DNA of 64,000 nt. Source: Ulva prolifera (Eukaryota > Chlorophyta > Ulvophyceae > Ulvales > Ulvaceae). Positions within the stretch are counted from its first letter, which is position 1. Each line of letters starts with the position of its first letter. Shown here in pieces: positions 22,543 through 34,668 of the stretch. Both the position numbers and the translations under genes were made by a program. The stretch lies in the NCBI GenBank assembly GCA_023078555.1, contig CM041203.1, positions 3,515,981-3,579,980 of the forward strand, given 5' to 3'. The notes below the pieces were generated by a model, which saw only the letters and a program-made list of their open reading frames with translations, did not search any database and was not told where the DNA came from.

Positions 22543-24435
22543 ATGGGGTCACAAGCATGTAGGCGGCTGAATACAGGGCCTTATGTTGTTCTTTTGCTTT
22601 TCTTTGCAACGTTCGAGTGTGCGTTTGGGGCCAAGGCCACTTCGCTCCGCGGCGTGGCGCCCTCGAGGCTAGCAGCATACAAGGATCGATCAACTTTTAC
22701 ATGCACATCGGGTCGCAAAGAAATTGCTGTTTCACGGGTAAATGATGACGTGTGTGATTGCGCTGATGGCTCAGATGAGCCGGGCACATCTGCATGTGCA
22801 AACGGCATGTTCCACTGTCGCAATGAAGGATTCAAACCCCGCGACCTTCCATCCACTTTCGTAGATGATGGTGTCTGCGACTGTTGTGATGGATCCGACG
22901 AGACTCACGGCTGTACTGACTCGTGTGAGGAGCTCGGCCAACTTGCGCGCACGGCAGCGGAGAGCAAGCTGGATAACTATGTAGCAGGTGCAAAAGCTAG
23001 AGATGAATATGTCAAAGATGCTTCTCGCAGACTACAAGGGTGGAAAGAGCGATCGATTCGGCTCGAAGAGACCGTCGGCCTGTTGAAGCCTGTTGTGGCC
23101 CAACTACATGGTCCGTCTAGCGCACAGTCTATGTCGTATCTGGCCGATATTTCTGTGAATGATTTATCCCCGAAAATTACGACAGTTTTTGGCTTAGTAT
23201 ACCCCAAAGAAAGGCGCGTGGCTTCGTGTGCAGACGAATTGCATGAAGCTCAAAAGCGGCAACGCGAGGCAGAAGAGGCTGCAAAAGGAGGTAGCCAAGA
23301 GCTCGATAACGCGTCTGCAGAGCCTTCTGAAGAACTTGCTCCAGATCCTGATGTTGATGAAGTGGCCGAATTTGAGGAGGTGCTGAGTGATGTCCTTGAA
23401 TCTCATGCATGAAGTGTACAGTCTTTGGGACCAGTTTTCCAGTGCTGCTGATTACGTGCACACATTTTCTGCATCTTTGAAGCATGGATGCAGGCTAGTC
23501 GTGATGTGGACGATTTTGACGCAGATGCCGAAGCAAAGAGGATAGCATCACAGTGGACTTCAAATCCTGAAGCTGCCGGTGGCACTGCTGATGGAGATGA
23601 AACACATGAGGCCGACACTGATGAAAGCGTTGAGGAAGCAGGAGGGGGGACTGTTGCTGACTCCGACAAGCCTAAAACAATGCTTCAAAAGCTGGTGGAG
23701 ACGGTGCGGTCCCTCGGCCAGGCTGCATGGTCATCGCATAAAGACACCACCAAGATGGTCCAAGAGCAGCTGTTGCAGCTGACTCGGGCATCTAAGCAGG
23801 CGGTTCAGAATCATACGGCCAAGAAGCATGAGCTCCGGACCGCAGAAACAGAGCTTAAAACTCTCAGTGGAAATCTCGCCAGGGTGCGAACCTCGTGACT
23901 TGGATGACAGAACTCTATGCAGATATAAGCTACCATGTGAGTTTTCTTTGTCATGTACTGCAGGATTACGGACCAGAGAATGTGTACGCTGCATTGCAAG
24001 ATGTATGCGTGGAGATGTCAAAAGACCAGTACAAGTATCGTGTCTGCAGCTTCGGTAAAGCGGCTCAGGTAGAGGGCTCATCAGAGATTTCTCTGGGCAC
24101 TTTCAACCGCTGTGAAGATGGCTGTTCCAGCATGTTTTTCACACAGGTGTGGGCATCGTCGAAAATTTGTCGACCAGGTAGCTAGTGGACACATTCTGAA
24201 GTTGCGCATTGTACAGGGACTGAAATGCTGGCAGGGACCTGCGAGAAGCATGCAGATCAAGGTCCAATGCGGCCCGAAGAATGAGCTCGTGTCTGTTGAG
24301 GAGCCAGAACGATGCGTGTATGTTGCTGTGATGAACAGCCCAGCAGAGTGCACTGCGGGCCTCCTGCAAGGTTTGCGTGAGGAGCTCAGCCAGTACAACG
24401 TACAATCTGATGCTGACATGAAAGACGAGCTCTGA
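22543..24435 (+). CDS. PRKCSH: Glucosidase II beta subunit (ER quality control of N-glycans)
   Basis: The beta subunit holds the catalytic alpha subunit in the ER and recruits mannose-bearing glycoproteins during glucose trimming. The ATG at 22543 gives a signal peptide with the core 'VVLLLFFATFECAFG'. Two LDL-receptor-A-like cysteine modules follow ('VCDCADGSDEPGTSAC' and 'VCDCCDGSDETHGC'), then a long coiled coil and acidic region. Exon 1 appears to end near 23376 (GAG|GTGCTG), and the next begins at 23494 ('ASRDVDDFDADAEAKRI'). The third exon starts near 23965 ('YGPENVYAALQDVC', then 'YKYRVCSFGKAAQVEG'). The last exon starts at about 24220 ('GLKCWQGPARSM'), which together form the mannose-6-phosphate-receptor-homology lectin domain. 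The protein ends in KDEL followed by a stop, a classical ER-retrieval signal. Splice phases agree at all the joins listed. Confidence 0.93.
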
Positions 24436-25055
24436 AGGAAATGGAATGTTCCCGTGGATGATTGCTTTCAGTTTTCATCTGCGCATCCAGCAAAGCGTGT
24501 CCGATGTGATGGAGAAGCTGCTCTCGTTAAGTAGATGCCTCGATGTTCAATGGACTGTTACATTTCAACATGCATCAGCTGCAGATGGATCAGTTATATG
24601 CTGTAGTCGATATTGTATTGGAACGCGGCACAGTCCATGCAGCTGCATCCGAGTGTCCCATCTGACGTGTTCCTTCTGCCTGTGTGACGTAAGTGTAGCA
24701 GAAGTGTGCTTCAGAACACGCGTTTGCTCCGTTTCAAATTTGCCACAGCGGAGCGCATGTTTGTCTTTACGGCGTCGCGATGATGCAGTCTAAATCTGCT
24801 TTCACTCCTTCGAATGACACGGCGCCTCGTGACAATTGGGTATGCATCTGCCGACGAATATAAACGCTGACGTTTACCTGCAAAGCCCGTTGCAGCCAAA
24901 CTGCTAATTTATTCATTTGGTCTCAAGGGCTCATAGATAGTCTGATCTTCGCGTGTGAAGTGTATGCACCAAGACGCCTGGGAGCCTGCTCAGCGCAGGT
25001 AGCACCGGCATGTAAAGTCGACGCAACCGTTTCAGAAATAAGCTCACGTGAATAG
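24436..25055. other. Intergenic region between the glucosidase II beta and RecQ genes
   Basis: About 620 bp with no recognisable gene. It should carry the 3' end of the upstream gene and the RecQ promoter; both genes are on the plus strand. Confidence 0.4.
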
Positions 25056-28000
25056 ATGTCAAGCAAACCTCAGCATTGGAGCGCCATGGCTGCCTGGGAT
25101 CCTAGCTATAAGCGTCAGCATGCTCTTCAACGATTGACTGAATCATCGGTGTTTCGGCAGCATCAGGCGGAAGCGATCACCGCCGTCCTGGAGGGTATGT
25201 TGCATCAGTCAAACATGATGATTGCCATTTGGTAGATATTTTCGTATTTATCATGACAATGCCTGCGGAACAGGCCGGCCTAGCATTTATGGCGAGGCAA
25301 CTCAGCAGCAGCAGAGTCACCATGCTGCATGGTGACGTCATTCTGTAATCTGCACTTAATGCAGGGAGGGATGTGATGCTGATCATGGCCACCGGCGGAG
25401 GCAAAAGTGTGTGCTTTCAGCTGCCACCGCTTATACTGAGCCGTGCGGCTTTGATCATCAGCCCAACGATAGCGATCATGAAAGATCAGGTGAGCGTCAG
25501 AGATGCAGTTACCGACAATGTCATGCAAGCGTTCTACCTCACCGGATGCACAATGATCAAGTTCACCATGTGACCCTGTGGCCTCGCCATTGCGGTCTGC
25601 GCCCTTGCTGGCAAAGCTCAGTAGGTCGCAAATCACAACAGGCGTGTCGCTTATTTCAAATACAAACTCCTGCCCGCCGTCAGGCCTTTGCCTGTAGAGC
25701 AATCCATCTGGACCACGTGCACATGCACAATGCATGCCTGCTCGCTAGGAACCGAGCCTGCATTCTCGAATATCATCTGGAACGGACACATACGTCATCA
25801 CCTCTGCCCAAACATATTTGATGCAGTACCGCATGCAGGTCGCTGCCCTCAACCAGAAAGGCCTTTCCGCCTGTCTCCTCGGATCTGCATCCTCCTCCGA
25901 GATGCGACTGGTCTGCTTCCGGCTTTATAGCTCATTCTGCATTTGCCACCGCCAACAATGCAATTGGATGCACAGGCAAGCCTAAAAAGCCCATCTGCAG
26001 GGCGCGTTCTCAGGGCAGTTTCAATACGTCTACGCCACTCCAGAGTACCTCACAACCCGCACAGATGCACAGCTGCAGGAGCTGCATGCAGCGTGCAACT
26101 TCTGCTTGGTGGCCATGGACGAGGCGCACTGCGTTGCGGACATGGGGCGTACCTTCCGGCCAGCATTCACGCAGCTCCACCGCCTGCGGGCCCCTGGCTG
26201 CCCGCTGCAGCACGTGCCATGGATTGCAGTGACCGCTACTGCAGGCCCTGCTGTGCAGGTGTGCATGATATTTGCTTATGTATGCGCTCACAGCACCGAG
26301 GCGGTCAGTTCCTCGGTAGCGTAAGTACCATAGCGCTGCCAGTGGCCCTCTGCTATCGCTCTGGGGGTGTTGAGACCACATATCCGTCGATGGAGCCTGC
26401 ACCAGCATAGGCAAGTGAGCACAGCAAATGTTCCAAATGCCATCTTCACTGCAACCCCCATTACAGCAACGCTGTATCTCCCCAGTGATCATCTTGTGTG
26501 GGTGGGGTCAGATACTTGCCTCAAGCGCATCATGTTGCGCAGAGCAACAGGAGGGTGCCCTGAGAGGAGTCTGTTAACCAAATTGCACGCATGCACATAG
26601 TTCTGGCGGCGCCTGCCCGCCTTAAGCCACAGTGTCAGGTCGCAGAGTATTATGCCATACCAAATTTCGCCATGTGCAGATGCATATCTGTGTCACGCTC
26701 GCACTGCGGGACCCGCTCATGCTATGCGGCTCGGTCGAGAGGCCTAATCTGCACCTCAGCTGCCACCGCAAGCCGTGCGAGGACCGTGCGCAGGCGGCAC
26801 GCATGCTGTGTGACATCATCTGTGGAGACACCACCCCCCTGGTGCCGTTCTCCGCCAAGCTGGGGACCGACAATGAGACGCCAGCGGCTGTGGTGTACTG
26901 TGTCAGCCGGGCTGAGGCGCTGGAGCTGAGCGTGCAGATGCAGGCCGACCCACGGCTCAAGGGGCAGGCATGCCCCTTGCACACATCACGCCCATTGCAC
27001 CGACAAGCTCTGACTGCGCCGCCGATGTTGCTCAGGGGATATATTGTGTATTAGCGTGCCCTTGGATGCGTATTGCATGATGAGTATAGCCAGCGAACAT
27101 GGTGTTCTGGCTAGCCGTGCTGCAGGCCGGGATGGCAAGATAGCCATTGACATTGTGCTGCCGCCCTTCACTGTGTACATGCGTACGGGACTTGCATGAG
27201 TGCGACCTTGTGCGGAGATGGGGCAGTGCGGCGTCAGAGTGGATGCTCAGATCGCGAATCGCGGAAATATTTCATGCATAGTGGCCCCCCATCAATAGTT
27301 CGGGCCGCTGTGAGAGTGGGTGGCATGTTTGTCGTGACTCAGCATGAATGCTGTCACGCCATGTTTTCAGATGACTGCCTGCGGTGAGTGGAAGCATTCG
27401 TGTATAGGTCGGCGTTTACACCGCCGGGCAGACAGCGCAGGAGCGATCCCAGGTGCAGGAGGCATTCCTCAAAGGTGATGTGAAGGTCCTCGTGGCCACC
27501 TCCGCGTTTGGCTTGGGTGTCAATAAACCGAACATCCGATGGGTGTGGCTTCGCCAGCAGCGCATGTCTCAGATGCACTGTCGCCTGAATTCCGTCCTGC
27601 CCAACTTGTCAGCCACAAGCACTCTAGCATCACGGCTCTGCTCCAGTATGCTGTTACACTGCACGGCCTCATCATGCCAAAGGGATACTATGTGCTGGCA
27701 CTGCTGCATGTTGCGCCTGGCTCCTGCTGGACTTGTGCCCTGCAATCACCCTGTACGGCGGTGTAGCCAGCCTTTCCGAGGATGTCTCCATGCCACAGAC
27801 GCATCATCTGGTCAATGCAGTGCACTGTGTGAGCACATGTGATTGAGCGGAGGCTGCAGATCATCAATTGGGGCCCGCCTGGAGACCTGCAGATGTATTT
27901 CCAGATGATTGGCCGTGCGGGGCGTGACTCCCTTCCAGCGCGCTGCCTGCTGTTCTGGTCTCCGGCAGGCATCAGCAGCCGCAAGTACATGCAGCGCCAG

Positions 28001-30529
28001 GACGCAGCCGCGTACGTCCTTTGAGCACCACATGCTACTACCTCAGTCTGGCATGCACTACTGTCTGCATGAACTCATATGCAGCAGTCGTAGACAAGGG
28101 CATGCACGCCAGCTGCGGAGCTGTGGTGAGGTATTATCCTATCGTATGTTAGTACATTTCACGTTTCTTGCATTGCTACACAGACCGGCACCTGTGCACA
28201 ATGCAGACATCCCACAGAGGCATGTGGTCCTGTTCATTCGGAGTTGTCAATGTCCTCTGCAGGAAACAGCTGAGGAAATCCGGATTCACTTGACTTTCAC
28301 AGGTGTTCATGCGCGCATGTTACATTTGTGCCCTCACGATGACTCTGGCTGCAGGGGTGTGTCTGGTCAGGTTGAGGCACATGCCTTTCAAGACTTGATG
28401 GACTTTATCCAGGCTCCCAACGGATGCCGGCATGCCCAGCTCTCGCAGCAGTTCTCACAGGACAATAGAAAAACCCCTGATTGTGCAGCACTTGATGGCA
28501 TCTGCCATGGCGGCTGCGATGTGTGCGACACGCGCCTGGCTGCACTGCGAGATCTTTCAACACCCGCACGCCACATTCTGCAAGCCATCGCCGATGCCCC
28601 TGGTGGCCTGTCACAGCAGGCTCTCCTCCAGAAACTGGTACATGTCCACTCTACCCCGCGCCAGGTGGTACAATCACACATCCTGTCCCTGTGTAGCATT
28701 GCCAGAGTGATATTGGTGGTCACTGGTACTGGCGACCATAGTCGCTGGTGTAAGTGACCAAACATTGGGAGGTGAACACATGGTGCTTGCTCCCGCGTCC
28801 TGCAGTGACTCTCATAGTGGTGGTCTGTACGCTCATGGTGTGAGTTCTGCACATGTTCTATGCTGCAGGTTGCTGCCGCAGCCGCTGGAAAGGTCACAAT
28901 TGCAGAAGTCGAGCATGTGAATGCCTTCTGGGTAGGCTTGCTGCTCGAGCTCATGAAGGTCGGGCTCATACAGCAGCAGGACGGCCACACTCCTGAAGAC
29001 GCCCCAGCGCTACAGCTGACGGCAGCAGGCACGCAGGAGCTGGCAGGCCTGGCAAGGAGGTCCAGCTCTGGAGGGAATGCACAGCAGAGTGGCGTCACTG
29101 ATGCGGGGGCTACAAGTCTGCGAACGACACGCTTGCGCTGCAGCAGGGCGCTTGTGCAAAGCTTGCTGCAGCCGTGCGGTGCACCAAGTGGCAGCCCTGC
29201 ACAGCTTACAGCCCAGGTCCCCCTCTGACTGCTCTTAGCGCCTGTGTGTCTCCCAGCGACAGGCACTGCAGGCGCGGAAGCTGTTTGCATGTGGCCTGAT
29301 GTTTCCAGAAGATGTTAGTTGACCCTGACTGCGTAATTGTTTTGTAGATCCACCAAGGTCGGAGAGGGCTGGAGCGGCTCAGTGCGATTCTGGAGGATGA
29401 TAAGCTCCTCCCTGAGGCCTTCCGCAGTGTGCTCCCGTGTGTGACCATCGATGGCAGCGTCAGCGACATTCCACGCGATCGGTTAATGTGCGCACATACC
29501 ATTCTCTGCATAAAAGCCTGGCTTGACACGCGCAGTGCGTGTACGGAAGCCTGGTGGTTTGACTGCCCGAGTTGCCAGGCTCATTGTAGGTGGATCAGCG
29601 GAGAATATTTGCAGCATGCCTGAGCATGCAGGTCGTTCAAGGTGGAGTTTGGCGTGTGGGCATGCATGGGCCAGTTCATATTGAGGCTAGCGTGCGGTGG
29701 TGACCCGGCTTCCATATTGCAGTCTGAGGCGTTCATCGCTGCAAAGAGAAGGTGGAGCGATGCAACTCAGTCCAAGGCTCCCTCTATGCGGCGAGAAGCA
29801 GTGGAGGCAAGCAATATAGTTCAGGTGCAGCCACACTCTGTCAAGCATGGGTCACAGAGGAGGTGTGGCAAGGGGGGTCATGAGTATGTCTGAACTGGTA
29901 CTTCTGCATGTGGTGACCTGCAGGCAAAGGCTGTTCAAGGCCACACAGCAGGGATGCGGGCCCGTGTTGCTCTCAGCAAACTCTCACGGAAGTTAGGGTC
30001 TCAACGCAAAGACTCTGGGTGCCCATGCACAGTGCGCTTATGGCTCATATCTTGTGCACTGAGAGTACGCATTTGGCACTGTACCGAGGGTGTTGCGTCA
30101 ATGCATGATTGTCATCTTACGGTGATGCAGATTTTGACAGCTGAGGTCTGTGACGAGCTTATCAAAGTAGCTCCGCAGACACAGTCTGACCTGGCACAGA
30201 TCCACAGTCTGTCCAGAAGCGCATGTCAGGAGTTTGGCCATCTGATTCTGCATCACCTCCACCAGGTATGCTCGTTTTCCTATACTGCATGCGTCTCCAT
30301 TTCAGTCCATCAGTTGACAGACCAAATGTGACATTTGCAGGCGTTGAAAGGAGATTCAACCCCACACACGCAATCGCAGGGATGTGTCAAACATTGCAGT
30401 GGTGATGAAAACACTGTGGCTCCGGCACTTACACAGCTGAAAACTACTATCCCAGTGCCTAAGCGCAGGCATGATGTTAGACAGTTGAATCCTGCAGCCT
30501 TGCGTTTCGTGAAAAAGAAGAAGCGTTAA
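25056..30529 (+). CDS. RECQ: RecQ-family 3'-5' DNA helicase with RQC and HRDC domains
   Basis: RecQ helicases unwind recombination intermediates and stalled forks. The ATG at 25056 directly follows an in-frame TAG and gives 'MSSKPQHWSAMAAW', then motif 0 'FRQHQAEAITAVLEG'. The next exon has Walker A 'ATGGGKSVCFQLPP' and motif Ia 'ALIISPTIAIMKDQ' (about 25370-25490). Later exons carry the DEAH box 'LVAMDEAHCVADMG' (about 26110), 'VTATAGPAVQ', the second RecA lobe 'GVYTAGQTAQERSQVQEAF' and 'VLVATSAFGLGVNKPNIRW' (27415-27540), and motif VI 'MIGRAGRDSLPARC' (about 27905). The zinc-binding region has 'CRHAQLSQQF' and 'CHGGCDVC' (about 28430-28530), with winged-helix sequence after it. The HRDC-like domain 'ILTAEVCDELIKVAPQTQSD' lies at about 30130, and the end is strongly basic ('FVKKKKR'). 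Subfamily assignment (BLM/WRN-like versus shorter RecQ) is uncertain because introns are many and some small exons are unresolved. Confidence 0.9.
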
Positions 30530-30653
30530 ATGCAATCATAGTTCTGTATAATAACTTCAGCCGCCCAACAGCCATCACTACACTGCACAGTAAATGACTC
30601 TGAAAAGCCCCTTGTACGTCAAAACTTGTTAAGGTGCAAGAGTAGTGCCAAGT

Positions 30654-32597
30654 CTATACTTTAGGACTATCCACGTTTGCATCTACATCTGTAGGAGCTG
30701 CTCCGGGGTCATCAGTCAGCAAGAATGTAGCCCACGACGTTGCAATTGAGCTGCTGTCGTCAGTTGGGCCGTCCCCAGACTTTGACCCATCTCCATCACG
30801 TATCAGACGACCTGACAACCGTCGAAAGCGTTGCAGGAAGCCCTTATTCCTGGATATGTGCTGCCCATGCACTTTGAGGTCTTGAAGATCCGAACCATGC
30901 ACGTTCAACAGTTCCCCAATTCTCTCGAGAGCAGTTGCTGCATCACTGTCCCTGTGTCCCATCGCAAAGTTCAGTATCAGCTTCAAACAACTGCTGCCCT
31001 ATACATGGCAACTGCACCCCACCGATGATTGCAGGCATCTCCAAATCACAATATAGTAACAAGGCATACCCTTTGACAAAGGAGAGTAACGCGACCACGA
31101 TGGAGTCACGGTCTTCTGGGCATATGGCCGATTGCTGCCACTTAAGCAGCTCACGACTACGCTCATCTGCATGGTTCTGCTGTGTCAACACTTCGCTTCC
31201 CAGAGATGCCAGCTGCTGCTCCAGCTGAAGGCATCGCAGCTGGAGTTCTGAAGATCGCTTCTTCGCATGCTCTGCTTCTGCTTGAGCACCCTTGGCCGTC
31301 GCGCGCGCATGATACGCGGCTTCCGTGGCCTGCTTGGCTTCATCCTGCACTGAGAAAATGCCGTCGCTGTGAAGCGATGTATGTCAGAGACATGATAGCA
31401 TGGAAACGGGCCTCACCTGGGCTTGACACATGCTCAATTCGAGCTTCTGCACCCTCTCAGCTTCATATGTGAGCTCGCCTACTACGGCCTCAAGGTTGCC
31501 CCGCTCCGTTTCCAGGCGTGCAATTACCTGCTGGGCTGCAGATGCGGAAGCTTCTGCTTCCACAACCTGCTTTTGCAAAGCTTCTACCGAATTTCGCGCA
31601 TGTATACTATGCTTCAGCTCTGCTGCTTGCTGCGCCCCTTTCTGCTCAAGCTGCTGTATAAGACGCTGCTGTTCTTGCACCTGAATGTCACGTCTGTCAT
31701 ATACCAAACCATTCCTGAAGTCTGAACAAGTCCAGAAGCATACATCATCTGAACACAATATCCAAACAGATGCAAACAGTTTGTAACATCACAGCATGCC
31801 ATTCGATCCTGGGGTCATGTACTTGTGAAGCACTCTGATTCCTTGGAAAATTCCAACAAGACAGGCACAGGCCCATGATCCCGCAAATTCCAACAAGACC
31901 ATCTGAGAGCGCTCGTAAATCAGACATTGATACCTAGCCATGACCCTCTAAAATTCTGGGTGAAGGGGCCCATACCTTGACATTCATTCGCTGCAGTTCA
32001 TTCGCATGCCGCGCCCGAAGTTCGTTTGCTGTCTCCTCGACCATCTGCCGGCCTGATTCCTCTGCATCAGTCTGACTACTCATGAGCTGCTCCTTCAACA
32101 CACTAAGCTTCTGGTTTGCTGCATCTAATTCTGTTTGAAGCTTGTGGCTGAAATTCTCATGATCTTTGACACATGCCTCCAGATGCGCAATCTGCAGCAC
32201 CACATGAGTGCACCAATGAGCCAGGGTGTTGACATCGCCATGAACTGCAAAGCTCCCTATCACACCTTGACTCGCAGGGTCTCAGACTCTGAGTTAAGCT
32301 GGGCTGTTTGCGGTGGCTGGCGACTCAGTGGAGAATCACACACCATGCTAGCGGGGTGCACAGCCTCAGGATGATGCATGTCAAGCTCCGTATTGTCTGT
32401 GTCAGATCGTGATGGCGCTTCGCTGTGAGAGCTACATCAGTGGTGTACTTCAGCTCGGCATGATGGATGCGTCTGGTCAGCAGGTACAGTGGTTCAACTT
32501 TAGGCGAGGGGAATGCGTACAGCTTTGACCTGGATTCGGATGCTTTGAGCTTCTGTTTGAGCGCGGCCAGTCTATCTTGCAGCTGCGTTGAAGCCAT
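30654..32597 (-). CDS. Coiled-coil protein of unknown function
   Basis: At least four exons read on the minus strand. The likely start is ATG 32597 ('MASTQLQDRLAALKQKLKAS'); an earlier start at 32693 would use a non-ATG codon. Exons near 32200-31975 ('LQTELDAANQKLSVLKEQL'), 31700-31430 ('QQRLIQQLEQKGAQQAAELK') and 31345-31075 ('AEHAKKRSSELQLRCLQLEQ') give long heptad-repeat coiled coils. The C-terminus is folded rather than coiled: 'DRDSIVVALLSFVKG' joins 'KLILNFAMGHRDSDAATALE' and is followed by an acidic Asp/Ser-rich tail ending at 30654. The layout recalls golgins or centrosomal coiled-coil proteins, in which a short C-terminal helical domain follows a rod, but I do not recognise a specific family. 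It converges with RecQ with 124 bp between the stops. Confidence 0.7.
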
Positions 32598-33120
32598 GGC
32601 CCTAAATGTTTTTGGATGGACTCGGATGAATGTTCCGGCTAGTCTCTGTAGACACTGGCGCAATACTGCTGTCACCGAAAAAGTGACGCTCACAGCCAGG
32701 AATGCACCTCATGAGATTGTTAGTGGCATGTTCATTGTCTTACGAATGACTGCACGTCACGAAGGGTGTTGCCGCGGCAATTGACGTGTTCGCAGGCAAC
32801 GGCCACCGCTGGTTAGTGCCCGCGACAGCTAAGATTAGAAAGCTGATGTGACGAATATTGTGTTACTGCTACTGTTCCATGATGTAGCTCGTGCAATCGC
32901 AGGGACGCGGCCTCTAGGCACCATGTGACAGATCATGCATGGCTCCGCAAGCGCGCTTAAGCGTACATCACCGTTCCAGTATGTGAGAATCTCTCAAGGA
33001 GAGACCTTGCCGCAGCTTAACAGAGCCAAACTCTGCAACTGTACAATCTGTATTGTAGATGTTTGTTGCATCATAGTTGCAGCGTGATTAGTTCAGAGCG
33101 GCAACAGCTGTGCGCTCATC
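32598..33120. other. Divergent intergenic region
   Basis: About 520 bp separating the coiled-coil gene (minus) from the ASH/MSP-like gene (plus). No gene is recognisable. Both promoters are expected here. Confidence 0.4.
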
Positions 33121-34550
33121 ATGGAAGTGCTGCCTGTGATTCTTGACTTCAGATCCGCTGGAAACGCCGCGTCGAAAACAGTCATCATTCACAACAAACA
33201 CGATGAATATGTCGATTTTGTGCTGCCTTCAGTTTCTGGCCCGTATTCCATCCGTTGCCATGATGCAGCCTGTCAAGCAGCATACGTAACCACCGACCAC
33301 GAGCAAGTTGTGGGAATTCGGCGCCTCCGCGTGCACATCCCTCCAAAAAGTTTTGCAGCAGTGCGACGCTACCGCTTGAAGGACGCCGCGTTGGATGCTT
33401 GACTACGACACATGGTTGCACGGTCAGGCGGCACTGCAGATGTTGGTTGTGCTACGCTCATCCGATCCGGACGCTGACGATGCATCGAGTTACGACAGAG
33501 AAGGCTACTCTGCCGCGGGCCTATTTCCTATAATACCTCTGAGGTGGCGAAGTAACACCCAATGTGTGGTGGCCATTGGTCCGAAAGCATGGCCTGGTGC
33601 GCCAAAGCTAAGCGTGGACAAACACAACATGAATTTCCTCCAAAGCTATGAGGTACCTGAGGACACAGTGACACGCATGCTTGAGCGGACTACAGCTCAG
33701 TTATGTGAGCTGGAAACTGGGACATTGACATGCGCTGATGCTGACAAGGTAGAGTTTGAAGAGCTTGAGGGTTCTCGTGATCAAGGGTTCACTGAAGCAA
33801 TAACAACTTGCCCGGAATCATTGGCCACGTACCAACTCAAGGCTCAATCAGCTGCCAACACTGATGCTGACCGCCACAGTCTTGCAACTGCATTTCAAGC
33901 AGTGAAGCTTGAAGTGAGTGGCAGGCATGCAAGTGTTGTCAAGGTCATTCCAGTCCCGTATCACTTGACCAGCAAAAAGGACGCAGAAGTTGTTTCGAAA
34001 TCAGAAATTGCACAGGATGCAAAACCTGGACCAGATGCCACTTTCCAAGTCGGTGGAAAACGGTATGTTTGGGTTCTGGGGAGCCTTGGACCTGCAAGTC
34101 AATGAATGCTGCAGGACAGAAGCTTTCAACTGACACCTACGAGCGTAGAGCATGCTGTCTTTCAGGTATGATGCGCGAGGGAAAGAAGTTGCACAAGATG
34201 CATGCAACCGTAACATGTCTGGATCACCAGTGCATGGCATGGGGCATGAGAAAGTGTCTGCGGTTTCACACATGAAGCAATCGACTGTGGAAAGCCTGCG
34301 GGATGCAGCACTTGCAGCTGCACAGGCAGAGCTTGGGCTGTTGTACATTCCAGAGTCCGTTCATCCAAAGGGTCTCTGTGGTGTGCACAAGCCGCTCTTG
34401 CCGATGCTGAGGGAAGCGAAGGATGGGCATGCTGGCACGAGTCATGCTGGTCACCTCAGACAAAAGTGTGGTGCAAGGTCAAAGCGTCTAGAAACAGGCA
34501 ACCACAGTGCCAGTTCCGCCAAAAAGCTGAATAGACACAAGATGCTGTAG
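33121..34550 (+). CDS. ASH/MSP-like immunoglobulin-fold protein with an apparent frame break
   Basis: The ATG at 33121 begins 'MEVLPVILDFRSAGNAASKT' and continues 'VIIHNKHDEYVDFVLPSVSG', the pattern (beta-strand, 'xxNxxxxxxxF') of ASH/MSP/PapD-like folds found in centrosomal and ciliary proteins. The strand 'LRVHIPPKSFAAVRRYRLKD' then runs to a stop at 33400-33402. A second frame, shifted by one base, picks up immediately ('LDYDTWLHGQAALQMLVVLR') and is open to 34105, with acidic linker sequence. A third exon starts near 34166 after a CTTTCAG acceptor ('YDARGKEVAQDACNRNMSG') and ends 'LNRHKML' at 34550. The change of frame at about 33380-33400 is too tight for an intron between the two apparent coding stretches. 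An alternative is an intron of roughly 110 bp from a weak GTGCAC donor (about 33331) to CTGCAG (33439). Function is unknown. Confidence 0.6.
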
Positions 34551-34668
34551 GATCACAATTTCCACAGTATTTCAGACTTTGCGACCGGTTGGGCTGCTTG
34601 GACTATGTGAAGGCTACAGCACATTGTGCATCACGCAGTGGATAGACAACATAAGGTTGGCCCCGGGC

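Noticed and set aside
25411-25821. Several 100-280 codon frames inside the RecQ gene that do not fit helicase motifs
   Set aside because: They read through introns or lie in the wrong frame relative to the conserved helicase exons.
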